Origin: Nitrospirota bacterium | GTDB taxonomy: Bacteria > Nitrospirota > Thermodesulfovibrionia > Thermodesulfovibrionales > UBA6898 | DNA: 37,974 bases | NCBI GenBank assembly: GCA_021811105.1 | Contig: JAJZPM010000037.1 | Location: 1-37,974 of the forward strand | Direction: 5' to 3' | Part shown: positions 1 to 8,227 of the stretch, one piece after another | Layout of the letters: each line of letters starts with the position of its first letter | Position numbering within the stretch: position 1 is the first letter of the stretch | Position numbers and translations under genes: made by a program | Notes under the pieces: model-generated | Database searches by the model: none | The model's input: only the letters and a program-made list of their open reading frames with translations | What the model was told of the DNA's origin: nothing

Positions 1-2
1 TG

Positions 3-98
3 CTCGGCGTGTCTCCTCAGGCGTTGTATGCCTTGGCGAATCGCGTTGAAAGGTCCGGTCAGATACGACCGGAAGCAATGGCGCGCTGGTGCGGGTGA
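3..98 (+). pseudogene. HigA/XRE-type antitoxin fragment (partial)
   Basis: The window opens inside a reading frame that gives LGVSPQALYALANRV, then SGQIRPEAMARWCG, then a TGA at 96-98. This resembles the second half of the helix-turn-helix of HigA-family antitoxins, in which an L-G-V-S-x-x-x-L stretch is followed by an I-x-P-E-M-A-x-R segment. The frame stops well before the usual end of that family, and the next gene begins only about 30 bases later as a fragment. I read it as a broken antitoxin gene at a rearrangement junction. The 5' end lies outside the window. Recognition rests on about 30 residues, so it is tentative. Confidence 0.35.
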
Positions 99-127
99 AT
101 GTTGTTTAAGTTGGCAACGTCCCCTAA

Positions 128-1867
128 AGTCCGTTTTTTGAAAACAACAGAGCTGATGCTCAAGCCCTTAGGGAGGTCATCAAAAAGAAAGTAAAGTTCC
201 CGCAGGATAAGTTCCTGAAATTAAAGGAAGCGTTCCCATGCATACTTTCTGGGATCAGAGATTATGCCGAGTACATTCCTCTTGAACCCGAAATATTCGA
301 CCTGCTGATCATTGATGAAGCCTCCCAGGTAAGCATTGCGCAGGCCTTCCCTGCTTTGTTAAGGGCAAAGAAGGTACTGATACTTGGGGATAAAAAACAG
401 TTCAGCAACGTCAAGTCCGCACAGGCAAGATCAGAGACCAATACCGAATACCTCAATAGACTGCGCGATACATTCAAAAGGACTATCTCCGATTCTTCGG
501 ATAAGCTCGTAAGGCTGGATAAATTCGACATCAAAACATCGATTTTGGACTTTTTCGAATTCATAAGCAACTACAGCACACAGCTGATGAAATATTTCAG
601 GGGATACAAGGAAATCATCTCCTATTCAAACAAGAACTTTTATCGTGACAGTCTGCAGGTTATGAAAATCAGAGGGAAATCCATTGATGAAGTGCTGGTC
701 TTTTCTTTTGTTGACCATGATGGCAAAGTGGAGCCCTTCCAAAACACCAACACCTTCGAGATCGATTTTATTATCAAGGAGCTTCAAAATCTCAAAGCCA
801 ACCAATGTAAGAATACCGTAGGTATAATTACTCCCCATACAAATCAGCAGAAGCTTCTCATGGAAAAGATAAGTGCCCTTCCGGAGAAAGATTTCTTCTT
901 TGAAGATATGCGCCTTAAAATCATGACATTTGATACGTGTCAGGGCGAGGAAAGAGACATCATTTATTACTCAATGGTAGCTACAGAGACTGATGACAAG
1001 CTTTGGGGTGTATTCATCAAAGACCTTAACAAAGTGGATATTGAGGAAGAAGGCAAGATCAAAGCGCAGCGGCTCAATGTAGGGTTCAGTCGTGCCCGCG
1101 AACGCATGCATTTTGTATTGAGCAAACCATTGAGCGAATTCAACGGGTCAGTCGGTGAAGCTCTCAGGCACTATCATCACGTCCTTGAAGATGCAAGACA
1201 GGAAAAGCCCGTGACCGCCGTTGATCCTAAATCAGCTATGGAGCCGTATGTTTTACATTGGCTCTACCAGACCGAATTCTGGAATAAAAACAAACAGAGG
1301 GCAGATTTATTTCCTCAATTTGCGTTGGGGAAGTATCTGAAGCAGCTTGAGAAAAGTTACCACCATCCGGAATATAAGGTGGACTTCCTGCTTATATATA
1401 CCGACGTACCTGGGACAGAGCATAAGATAATTATTGAGTACGACGGATTTCATGAGCACTTCAAGAACATTGAGGGAATCAATGAGCTCAACTATTCGAG
1501 ATATTATTCAGATGATGATATTTATCGTGAAAAAGTGTTGGAAAGCTACGGATATAAGTTCCTGAGAATAAACCGCTTTAATGTGGGGCAAAATCCAATT
1601 CAAACCCTCGATAAAAGAATCGCCTCATTGGTAAAACCAATAAAGGGAAACCATGAGATTGTAAACGACATTCACGAGACTATCGAGGGTCTGTCTGACG
1701 GAGACATGAAGGAATGTCCGAAGTGCAAAGGGGTCAAAAATATCGATGAGTTCAAGGATAAAGGTCTCATTTCAGGGGTTGGCAGAATATGCAAGGCTTG
1801 CAAGGGCTCAAAGAAGAACAACAGAAATAACAAGAGACGACGGTTTCAAAAACCCCCGTGGCTTTAA
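128..1867 (+). pseudogene. 5'-truncated SF1 (UPF1-like) helicase with Vsr/DUF559-like nuclease domain and zinc ribbon
   Basis: The open frame runs from a stop at 125-127 to 1867. It encodes the second half of a superfamily-1 helicase: Walker B LLIIDEASQ (302-328), motif III GDKKQF, a motif near YFRGYKEIISYSN, motif V QGEERDIIYYS and motif VI RLNVGFSRARERM. A PD-(D/E)xK-like domain follows (KVDFLLIY, then IIIEYDGFHEHF, then VLESYGYKFLRINRF), as in Vsr/DUF559/MTES_1575 nucleases. The protein ends with a CPKC...CKAC zinc ribbon. Walker A and everything before it are missing. The frame has no ATG upstream of Walker B; the first usable start is a TTG at 356, past motif II, so a working helicase cannot be made. 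The intact family is typical of defence or DNA-processing helicase-nucleases. It is probably a remnant left by a deletion or insertion near base 125. Confidence 0.75.
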
Positions 1868-2087
1868 TTATGAATGGCGCGGTCAGGCTTTGGATTGTGG
1901 CATTTGGCTGCGCTATCCGACTTGTACCTTTTTTCAGTCTAATCGGGGTAATCAAAGGCATTTGTTCCTGTGAGAAACCAAACCGAGTCTTTATCCACGA
2001 CAGTTGATTTGAAACAAAATGCCGACACCGCCAAAGCGTGCGAAAAAAAAGGAAGCCGGTTATAGCGTTTCCTCTAAAGGTGGATTT

Positions 2088-2106
2088 TCCCGATAACCTA
2101 TCGGGA
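2088..2106. repeat. Inverted repeat downstream of the selenoprotein gene
   Basis: TCCCGATA and TATCGGGA are exact inverse complements separated by ACC, giving an 8-bp stem just past the end of the minus-strand gene at 2116. A weak T-rich tract lies further along on the minus strand, but no T-run follows the stem directly. It could be a rho-independent-like 3' end or only a repeat. The rest of 1868-2115 holds no gene that I can support. Confidence 0.4.
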
Positions 2107-2115
2107 TCAGACCCC

Positions 2116-2319
2116 TCAGGATCCCCCGTAGCCGACTGAAACTTTTTCACCCTCAACGACAACAGGGACCTGCCTGACGCCCTTTGAAAGCCTGAGCATT
2201 TCCTCAAGTTTTACAGGGTCTTTCTTCACATCAAAATACTGAGCAGCGGTGTAGGCTGACCTAGCCTTTTCAGTGTAAGGTCAGCCGGCCTTGCCGTAAA
2301 TAATGACTTCCGCAGCCAT
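2116..2319 (-). CDS. Glutaredoxin-like selenoprotein (UXX-star family-like), in-frame UGA = Sec
   Basis: Reading through one TGA (2283-2281) gives a 67-residue protein: MAAEVIIYGKAG-U-PYTEKARSAY, then KLEEMLRLSKGVRQVPVVVE, ending VSVGYGGS. This is a compact thioredoxin fold with the redox motif U-P-Y-T where glutaredoxin has C-P-Y-C. The cis-Pro segment (RQVPVV) and the terminal GYGG are also glutaredoxin-like. The TGA falls exactly at the catalytic Cys position, and the frame stays open with conserved-looking sequence for 54 codons beyond it. A GGAGGT site sits four bases before the ATG at 2319. A hairpin (2254-2286) encloses the UGA. From memory it matches the small UXX-star (seleno)protein family. 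It probably acts as a cytosolic thiol/selenol redox protein. It lies 30 bases downstream of a small membrane-protein gene on the same strand. Confidence 0.85.
2254..2286 (-). promoter_or_regulatory. Bacterial SECIS-like hairpin around the UGA codon
   Basis: On the minus strand GGCTGACCT (2286-2278) pairs perfectly with AGGTCAGCC (2262-2254), a 9-bp stem closed by a 15-base loop TACACTGAAAAGGCT. The UGA lies in the 5' arm. Bacterial SECIS elements are hairpins at or immediately 3' of the Sec UGA inside the coding region and bind SelB through the loop. Placement and stem strength fit. The loop has G residues, but I cannot confirm SelB recognition from sequence alone. Confidence 0.75.
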
Positions 2320-2349
2320 TGGACCTCCGATGGAATTTTTTAAATCCGC

Positions 2350-2517
2350 CTAAACCCAATTTTTCCCTATCTTATAGCCGGCCCAAATGCCGATAAAACC
2401 CCCAACGGCGCCAAAGAATAAAGAAGACATGGATAAGGCGCTATCGCCCCAAAGCAACGGAATATAGCTGCCTATGAAGGACCCTATCACCATACCCGCC
2501 ATGACAAATTTTCTCAT
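2350..2517 (-). CDS. Small membrane protein, two transmembrane segments
   Basis: This 55-residue protein begins MRKFVMAGMVIGSFIGSYIP and ends WAGYKIGKNWV. It has two hydrophobic, glycine-rich stretches (about residues 5-22 and 32-47) separated by the short polar segment WGDSALS, consistent with an inner-membrane helical hairpin. A TATAAT lies at 2529-2524 on the minus strand, only about six bases before the ATG, and no clear Shine-Dalgarno is visible, so the message may be nearly leaderless. The selenoprotein gene follows after 30 bases, suggesting a two-gene unit divergent from hemH. I do not recognise a named family. Confidence 0.65.
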   Translation of the reverse strand: MRKFVMAGMVIGSFIGSYIPLLWGDSALSMSSLFFGAVGGFIGIWAGYKIGKNWV

Positions 2518-2632
2518 AACTGTCTTATTATACTTCCGGATGGGAAATTTGCTGAGAAAACATGTGCCGGAATTTTTGACGATGGGCCATCAATTTTTAT
2601 AGACTACCTGAGGCAGGGGAACTACCTTAAAA

Positions 2633-3679
2633 ATGAAAGCCAATGATCTAATTGCCGTTTTGCTTCTGAACCTGGGCGGCCCGGACTCCCTCGAAGCGGT
2701 GAGACCGTTTCTTTTCAATCTCTTTTCTGACAGGGAGATTATCAGGCTTGGCCCCCAGTTCATGCAGAAACCCCTTGCCGCTCTCATCTCTGCAGTGCGC
2801 CATAAGAAGACGGAGGGATATTACCGTTTGATCGGAGGCAAGTCTCCGATACTCGATATCACGGAAGCCCAGGCAAGGGCGCTTGAACAAGAGCTCAACA
2901 ACCAGTTAGGAGTCAGACTACAGGCGTCAGAAGCCGAGAAACCCTCATCCCTCACCTCTCGCCGTTTGCCATATAGGGTTTTTATCGGCATGCGCTACTG
3001 GCATCCTCTGATCGAAGATATAGTGCGCGAAATCCACGAGGAAGGGATCAGAAAAATTGTCGCCCTCGGCCTCTATCCCCATTATTCGATCGCCACGACC
3101 GGCTCGTCGCTTTCGAAACTGAAAGAGGTCGCCTCGCGTTTCTCAGGCGATCCGTTCGAAATATTCACGGTCCTGTCGTGGCAAGACCACCCGCGTTACA
3201 TAGACGCGCTCGTCGAGAAGATACAGAAGGGGATCGATGCCTTTCGGCCGTCCCGCCGCAGGGGCGACGTCCATCTCCTCTTCAGTGCCCATAGCCTTCC
3301 GGAGAAATTCATCGAGGAGGGGGACCCCTACGTCGAACATATACGGACGACGATCGGTGAGATTGGGAAAAGGATCGAAATTGAGTGGGACCTTTCGTAC
3401 CAGTCGAAGAGCGGACCGGTAAAGTGGCTTTCGCCCTCTACGGACGAGATGATCGGGACACTGTCGGGACGGGGAGTGAAAAAACTTCTTGTCGTCCCGA
3501 TCAGCTTTGTCTCGGACCATATAGAAACCCTTTACGAAATTGATATACTATACAAAAAACTGGCTGCTTCGCACGGCATGAGGCTCGAAAGGACGGAATC
3601 TCTCAATACGTCGCCGCTCTTTATCTCGGCACTTGCGGACATCGTGCGAAAGGGAATGAAGGAGGCGGGATGGGCCTGA
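2633..3679 (+). CDS. hemH: Ferrochelatase
   Basis: The product is 348 residues and inserts Fe(II) into protoporphyrin IX (or, in the coproporphyrin branch, coproporphyrin III) to form haem. The N-terminus VLLLNLGGPDSLEAVRPFL is the family signature. The substrate-site segments LYPHYSIATTGSS and LFSAHSLP carry the metal-handling histidine. The C-terminal half has YQSKSGPVKWLSPSTDE and VVPISFVSDHIETLYEID, including the conserved acidic residue of the H-x-E-T-L block. The length is usual for a soluble or membrane-associated bacterial enzyme. The ORF overlaps the next gene by 10 bases, so the two haem-pathway steps are probably translationally coupled. The pair fits the haem demand of the multihaem cytochromes encoded further along the window. 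Confidence 0.95.
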   Translation: MKANDLIAVLLLNLGGPDSLEAVRPFLFNLFSDREIIRLGPQFMQKPLAALISAVRHKKTEGYYRLIGGKSPILDITEAQARALEQELNNQLGVRLQASEAEKPSSLTSRRLPYRVFIGMRYWHPLIEDIVREIHEEGIRKIVALGLYPHYSIATTGSSLSKLKEVASRFSGDPFEIFTVLSWQDHPRYIDALVEKIQKGIDAFRPSRRRGDVHLLFSAHSLPEKFIEEGDPYVEHIRTTIGEIGKRIEIEWDLSYQSKSGPVKWLSPSTDEMIGTLSGRGVKKLLVVPISFVSDHIETLYEIDILYKKLAASHGMRLERTESLNTSPLFISALADIVRKGMKEAGWA

Positions 3680-4857
3680 AGCGATACGACCTCATTGTGA
3701 TAGGCGGGGGCATCAGCGGGCTGAGTCTCGCCCATTATGCCTCAAGGGCCGGTCTTAAGACGCTCCTTCTTGAGAAGGCGCCCCAGGCGGGCGGCTGCTT
3801 AAGGACGATGAGGAAGCCAGGCGACTTCTGGCTTGAGCTCGGCGCCCACACCTGCTATAACTCATACGGAAATTTCATAAGGATCATTGAGGAGTGCGGG
3901 ATCAGGGAGGCGCTTCAAAGCCGGCAGAAGGTCCCCTTCATGATGTTCGCGGACGGCAAGGTGAAGTCAATTCCCTCCGAGCTCAATTTCCTTGAACTAA
4001 TCTGCTCGGCGCCGCGAATATTCACCCTCCCGAAATCCGGCATGACCGTCGGATCATATTACTCGAAGATAGTCGGTAAGAGAAATTTCGACAGGGTCAT
4101 AGGCCCCGCCCTGAGCGCAGTGCCGTCGCAGCGGGCGGACGACTTCCCTGCAGAGATGCTCTTCAAGAAAAGGAAACGAAGGAAAGACATCATAAAGAAG
4201 TTCACCCTGAAAGGCGGACTTCAGACGATCGCCGACGCAGTGCTGTCAGGGAAGGACATCGAGGTGCTCGCCGGGGTGGAAGCCTCGGCGGTCGAGGCCG
4301 GCAATTCGCTTTTTAAGGTCTCAGCCGGAGACAAGGGGGAATTCACCGCAGATAACCTGGGGTTGGCAGTGGCGCCGTCCGCGGCCTCGGCGCTTCTTAA
4401 GAACGCCCTTCCTGATGCAGCGGAGCGGCTCTCGGCAATAAAGGTCGTGCAAGTAGAATCACTCGGTGTAGTCGTCAGAAAAGAGGCTGTCGGCCTGCCG
4501 CCTTGTGCCGGGCTGATACCCGTGCATGACGTATTTTTTTCTGCGGTGTCGCGAGACATCATCGCGGACCCGACATACAGGGGGTTCACGTTTCATTTCA
4601 GGCAGGGGGTGGACCGTGAGAAAAAAATGAGGAGAATCGCCGAGGTCCTTGGTACTGGCAAATTCGAGGCTTCCTCGGAGAATATCTCTCTGCTTCCTTC
4701 TCCTGTCCTGGGCCACGAGAGAATCGTGGGCGATATCGACAAGCTCATAGAAGGCAAAAGGGTATATATCACGGGCAATTATTTCGCGGGCCTTGCGATA
4801 GAGGACTGTGTTGCAAGATCTTCAGCGGAGTTCAGCAGGCTAAAGGCAAAATCATGA
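3670..4857 (+). CDS. hemY: Protoporphyrinogen oxidase (FAD-dependent, HemY/PPOX type)
   Basis: The product is 395 residues and oxidises protoporphyrinogen (or coproporphyrinogen) before iron insertion by the upstream enzyme. It starts with a Rossmann FAD motif, VIGGGISGLSLAHYASRAG, followed by the LLEKAPQAGGCLRT block that contacts FAD. A central RADDFPAEMLFKK segment and a second FAD contact near the C-terminus (RVYITGNYFAGLAIEDCV) match the flavin amine-oxidase/PPOX layout. It is somewhat shorter than typical HemY (about 450-470), mainly in the substrate domain. Use of an FAD enzyme of this class normally implies O2 or another acceptor; in anaerobes the acceptor is unclear. Phytoene-desaturase-like or general amine-oxidase roles are the alternatives, but hemH linkage makes PPOX the best call. 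Confidence 0.85.
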   Translation: MGLKRYDLIVIGGGISGLSLAHYASRAGLKTLLLEKAPQAGGCLRTMRKPGDFWLELGAHTCYNSYGNFIRIIEECGIREALQSRQKVPFMMFADGKVKSIPSELNFLELICSAPRIFTLPKSGMTVGSYYSKIVGKRNFDRVIGPALSAVPSQRADDFPAEMLFKKRKRRKDIIKKFTLKGGLQTIADAVLSGKDIEVLAGVEASAVEAGNSLFKVSAGDKGEFTADNLGLAVAPSAASALLKNALPDAAERLSAIKVVQVESLGVVVRKEAVGLPPCAGLIPVHDVFFSAVSRDIIADPTYRGFTFHFRQGVDREKKMRRIAEVLGTGKFEASSENISLLPSPVLGHERIVGDIDKLIEGKRVYITGNYFAGLAIEDCVARSSAEFSRLKAKS

Positions 4858-4871
4858 CGGGAGGTACTAGT

Positions 4872-5468
4872 ATGCGTTTGAAGGTTTTCTGGGCGGTTAT
4901 GGCGTTTCTCGTCCTGGCTTCCACGGCTGCGGCGGAGATGAAATCGAGAAAATTCACGAAAGAGGAGATCAAGAAGATGGCGGAGACAAGAGCGGCAATA
5001 GAGACGAAATTCGGCAACATCGAACTGAAATTTTTTCCTGACGTTGCGCCGAACCATGTGAACAACTTTATCGAATTGGCAAAGAAGGGTTTCTATGACG
5101 GCACCACTTTCCACCGGGTGATCCCGGGCTTTATGATCCAGGGCGGGGACCCCAATTCGAAGAACGCCGATAAGGCAACGCACGGCATGGGCGGGCCGGG
5201 ATACACGGTTAAGGCCGAGTTCAACAGCAGGCCCCATAAACGCGGCATTCTCTCGATGGCAAGGGCTGCGGACCCCAACAGCGCCGGCTCCCAGTTCTTT
5301 ATCTGTGTCGCGGATGCCCCGTTCCTCGACAGGCAATATACGGTCTTCGGAGAGGTGGTCTCCGGTATGGATGTTGTGGACAAGATCGTGAGCCAGCCGA
5401 GGGATTCGAGGGACAATCCCAACGAGCGGATCGAGATAAAGGTAAAAGTGAGCGAAAATAAAGGTTAA
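4872..5468 (+). CDS. Exported cyclophilin-type peptidyl-prolyl cis-trans isomerase
   Basis: The start is set at 4872, seven bases after GGGAGGT, which gives a clean signal peptide (MRLKVFWAVMAFLVLASTAAA) and a 198-residue preprotein; an earlier ATG overlapping hemY by four bases would only add six residues. The cyclophilin domain shows FYDGTTFHRVIPGFMIQGGD (catalytic Arg in the FHRVI block), SMARAADPNSAGSQFFI (Q-F-F-I core) and the DRQYTVFGEVVSGMDVVDKI end. It would catalyse proline isomerisation of periplasmic proteins and help fold secreted or outer-membrane proteins. It belongs to the hemH-hemY transcription unit by position. A GC-rich imperfect hairpin near 5484-5513 may end the unit. Confidence 0.93.
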   Translation: MRLKVFWAVMAFLVLASTAAAEMKSRKFTKEEIKKMAETRAAIETKFGNIELKFFPDVAPNHVNNFIELAKKGFYDGTTFHRVIPGFMIQGGDPNSKNADKATHGMGGPGYTVKAEFNSRPHKRGILSMARAADPNSAGSQFFICVADAPFLDRQYTVFGEVVSGMDVVDKIVSQPRDSRDNPNERIEIKVKVSENKG

Positions 5469-5734
5469 TTATTTTTCTGCCGTCCCCGGGGAGGCAATAT
5501 CACTTCCCCCGGGCATGGCCTGTTTCCGCAAAATTTCGTTTGATAATTTTTACTGAAAGTTTTATTCTAAATACAGAACGGCATGCAGAGAAAGATACCT
5601 TCTTTTCCGAGATTATTTTCATCACCGGATAATCACACGAGTCCTTTCTTTTTTAAAACCTCTCTCACGGAAACAGAGTTAGGGGCCCCGAATGCCCGCG
5701 GTTTTAATAATTTTTTTGGAGGAAGGAGAACAAT

Positions 5735-5965
5735 TTGAAAGAACAAGAGATCATCGAAAGCCTGAAGAAAGAGAACGAAGAATTCAAAAAGCTTCTGGAA
5801 GATCACCACGATCTCGACGCGACGCTTGCCGAGATGGATAAAAAAGTGTATCTCACCCCCGAAGAAGAAATCGAGAGGAAGAAGCTTCAGAAACTGAAAC
5901 TGGCGAAGAAGGACAAGATGGCCGAGTTTATCCGGGATTTCAGGAAGGGCAACCCTGTAGGCTGA
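5735..5965 (+). CDS. DUF465 (YdcH-like) small coiled-coil protein
   Basis: The product is 76 residues and highly charged. An N-terminal helix with L-x-K-E-N-E-E-F-K-K-L-L-E-D-H-H-D-L-D is followed by the loop YLTPEEEIERKKLQKLKLAKKDKM, which is the diagnostic DUF465/YdcH pattern (H-x-x-L-D, T/S-P-E-E, L-K-K-x-K-L-x-x-K-D). It probably forms a helical hairpin or coiled coil; the function of the family is unknown. Translation starts at TTG, supported by a strong GGAGGAAGGAG site 6-16 bases upstream. Flanking spacers of 266 and 215 bases make it a single-gene unit. Confidence 0.85.
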   Translation: MKEQEIIESLKKENEEFKKLLEDHHDLDATLAEMDKKVYLTPEEEIERKKLQKLKLAKKDKMAEFIRDFRKGNPVG

Positions 5966-6085
5966 AAAAGGGCAGACGAACTCGATCACTCCGATTCAGA
6001 GTCTGTTATGAAAACCTGATCGGTTATCGTTAATCTGTTATTCCGGCCCGGTCGCCTTCCCCGCCACAGGCGTGTCAATCTTTAT

Positions 6086-6109
6086 AGGGGCGATATGCAT
6101 ATCGCCCCT
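6086..6109. repeat. Perfect 24-bp palindrome
   Basis: AGGGGCGATATG is followed at once by its exact inverse complement, so the whole 24 bases are palindromic. It lies in the spacer between the DUF465 gene and ilvD. No T-run follows, which argues against a classical terminator. Similar GGGGCGA...TCGCCCC palindromes occur as dispersed REP-like repeats in many genomes, and that is the likeliest identity. A cruciform or a 3'-end stabilising hairpin is possible. Confidence 0.6.
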
Positions 6110-6180
6110 GATTCGTCTGGGCCTACACCGCAAGACTTTCCGGCGATCATACATCAACATAAACATAGGAGGGATTTTTT

Positions 6181-7833
6181 ATGAGAAGCAAGACGATAAA
6201 AGAAGGCCTCGAACGTATGCCCCATAGGGCACTGCTCTATGCGACCGGTCTGCCGAAGACCGAGATCGGAAAGCCCTTTATCGGGGTGGCCACAAGTTTC
6301 ACGGACCTGATCCCCGGCCACAGCGGCATGCGGGACCTCGAACGGTTCATCGAAAAAGGCGTGCATACGGGAGGGGGATACCCGTTCTTTTTCGGCATCC
6401 CCGGCATATGTGACGGGATTGCGATGGGACACGGGGGAATGCACTATTCCCTGGCGTCGAGAGAACTGATCGCCGACATGGTCGAGACGGTCGCAGAGGC
6501 GCACAGGCTCGACGGCCTAGTCCTGCTCACCAACTGCGACAAGATTACACCCGGCATGCTCATGGCCGCCGGGAGGCTGAACATTCCTTCTATCGTGGTG
6601 ACCGCGGGCCCTATGTTTTCGGGCCATTACAAGGGCAGGAGGCTGAACCTTACGAGCGATACCTTCGAGGCGGTTGGAAAATTCAAGAAGGGGCTCATCA
6701 GGAGCGACGAACTTGAGGCGCTCGAGATGTGCGCCTGTCCCGGCGCAGGTTCCTGCCAGGGCATGTACACCGCAAACACTATGGCCTGCGTTACCGAGGC
6801 CCTCGGCATGAGCCTGGAGGGCTGCGCTACGGCGCTCGCCGTCTCTGCCAAGAAGAGGAGGATCGCGTTCGAAAGCGGCCGTCTGATCGCACAGCTGGTG
6901 AAGAAGAACGTAACGCCGAGAAAGATCATGAACAGGAAGGCGTTCGAAAATGCGATTATCGTTGACCTCGCCCTGGGCGGGTCGACGAACACAGCGCTCC
7001 ATATCCCAGCGGTCGCGCATGATGCGGGGCTGGACCTTCCGCTTGACCTTTTCGACAGCCTGGCGAAAAAGACGCCCCATATTGCGGCCATGCTGCCGGG
7101 CGGCAAGAACTATCTCGAAGACCTCGATTATGCGGGCGGAATACCCGCCGTGCTGAAAAGGCTGAAAGGGAAGCTCAACGACAATATCACCGTAAGCGGG
7201 AAGCGCATCTACGAGATAGCCGACGCCGCTGAAATTTTCGATGAGGAGGTGATCAGGCCGCTCGAAAGGGCCCATCACAAGCAGGGGGGGATCGCCGTGA
7301 TGAAGGGCAATCTTGCGCCCGGCGGTGCGGTCGTGAAACAGACCGCGGTGAGCAAGAATATGATGCAGTTCAAAGGGAGGGCGATCGTCTTCGATTCCGA
7401 AGAGGCGGCGATGAAGGCGGTCCTCGCCGGGAAGGTGAAGCCCGGCCACGTGGTCGTGATACGGTATGAAGGGCCCAAGGGAGGGCCGGGCATGCGGGAG
7501 ATGCTTTCGCCTACCTCGGCGATCGCCGGCATGGGCCTGAGCGAATCTGTGGCCCTGATCACCGACGGAAGGTTTTCGGGCGGCACGAGGGGGCCCTGCA
7601 TAGGGCATATCTCGCCCGAGGCGATGGAAGGCGGTCCTCTTGCCGTAGTCAGGGACGGCGACGAGATACGTATCGATATCCCCCGGAGGACCCTCGACGT
7701 CATGTTGACGGACGCGGAGATCCGTTCGAGACTGAAGGTGTGGAAAAAGCCTGCGCCGAAGATCAGGAAAGGCTATCTTGCCAGATATGCGAGATTTGTC
7801 AGTTCGGCGAACGAGGGCGCGATTATGAAGTAG
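6181..7833 (+). CDS. ilvD: Dihydroxy-acid dehydratase
   Basis: The product is 550 residues and dehydrates 2,3-dihydroxy-isovalerate and -methylvalerate to the 2-keto acids in valine, isoleucine and leucine synthesis. Fe-S ligand regions are visible: [15 protein letters not shown] (Cys119) and [16 protein letters not shown] (Cys186 and Cys192). At the position where plant-type [2Fe-2S] enzymes have Cys the sequence is [13 protein letters not shown], with Gly as in the E. coli-type enzyme, so an O2-sensitive [4Fe-4S] cluster is expected. The C-terminal [21 protein letters not shown] block is the family signature. TAGGAGGG precedes the ATG by eight bases. No other branched-chain genes are nearby. 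Closely related sugar-acid dehydratases are excluded less firmly, but length and motifs favour IlvD. Confidence 0.95.
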   Translation: MRSKTIKEGLERMPHRALLYATGLPKTEIGKPFIGVATSFTDLIPGHSGMRDLERFIEKGVHTGGGYPFFFGIPGICDGIAMGHGGMHYSLASRELIADMVETVAEAHRLDGLVLLTNCDKITPGMLMAAGRLNIPSIVVTAGPMFSGHYKGRRLNLTSDTFEAVGKFKKGLIRSDELEALEMCACPGAGSCQGMYTANTMACVTEALGMSLEGCATALAVSAKKRRIAFESGRLIAQLVKKNVTPRKIMNRKAFENAIIVDLALGGSTNTALHIPAVAHDAGLDLPLDLFDSLAKKTPHIAAMLPGGKNYLEDLDYAGGIPAVLKRLKGKLNDNITVSGKRIYEIADAAEIFDEEVIRPLERAHHKQGGIAVMKGNLAPGGAVVKQTAVSKNMMQFKGRAIVFDSEEAAMKAVLAGKVKPGHVVVIRYEGPKGGPGMREMLSPTSAIAGMGLSESVALITDGRFSGGTRGPCIGHISPEAMEGGPLAVVRDGDEIRIDIPRRTLDVMLTDAEIRSRLKVWKKPAPKIRKGYLARYARFVSSANEGAIMK

Positions 7834-7900
7834 TCCCGTCGGCCGTTGCGACGGGATCGGGGGGAGGGGAAGTCGTGTTGTTTCCTTTACAGGGCAACAC
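7834..7900 (+). promoter_or_regulatory. ilvD 3' hairpin and rpsO leader hairpin
   Basis: Two stems occupy the ilvD-rpsO spacer. TCCCGTCG (7834-7841) pairs with CGACGGGA (7849-7856) and begins at the base after the ilvD stop codon; it lacks a T-run. GTGTTG (7875-7880) pairs with CAACAC (7895-7900), with an inner CCT/AGG pairing, about 55 bases before the rpsO start. Bacterial rpsO leaders often carry structured sites through which S15 represses its own translation. This second stem is a candidate, but I see no recognised S15-leader class. Confidence 0.35.
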
Positions 7901-7954
7901 CTTCTATGGTAACCTTAACGATACAAAAAATCGGCAGCGAAAGGTGGTGATTCG

Positions 7955-8221
7955 ATGGGAATCGAAAAGAACAAGCAGAAAATCATAGGAGATTTCAAGC
8001 TTCACGAGAAAGATACCGGTTCACCGGAGGTGCAGATCGCGATACTGAGTGAAAGGATAGGATATCTCACCGAGCACTTCAGGATTCATACAAAGGATCA
8101 CCACTCCCGCAGGGGGCTGCTAAAGCTTGTCGGCCAGAGGAGAAAGCTGCTCGACTATCTGAAAACTTCAAACAGAGAGCGATACGATAATATTATCAGT
8201 CGGCTTGGAATCAGGAAATAG
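7955..8221 (+). CDS. rpsO: 30S ribosomal protein S15
   Basis: The product is 88 residues, the standard length. It contains the family core [19 protein letters not shown], then [22 protein letters not shown] and [17 protein letters not shown]15 is a primary binder of the 16S rRNA central domain. AAAGGTGGTG lies seven bases before the ATG. pnp starts six bases after the stop, the conserved rpsO-pnp order found across bacteria. Confidence 0.98.
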   Translation: MGIEKNKQKIIGDFKLHEKDTGSPEVQIAILSERIGYLTEHFRIHTKDHHSRRGLLKLVGQRRKLLDYLKTSNRERYDNIISRLGIRK

Positions 8222-8227
8222 GAAAAA

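Noticed and set aside
1868-2006. Short plus-strand peptide with NGAVRLWIVAFGCAIR
   Set aside because: I recall similar peptides as frequent spurious translations near repeats; it has no ribosome site and follows a pseudogene.
2281-2283. Reading the TGA as a true stop, making the locus a pseudogene
   Set aside because: The UGA is at the catalytic position, downstream codons remain protein-like, and a perfect stem encloses it; Sec is the simpler explanation.
6517-7608. 363-codon minus-strand frame opposite ilvD
   Set aside because: Shadow of ilvD; Arg/His-rich composition with no motif and no ribosome site.
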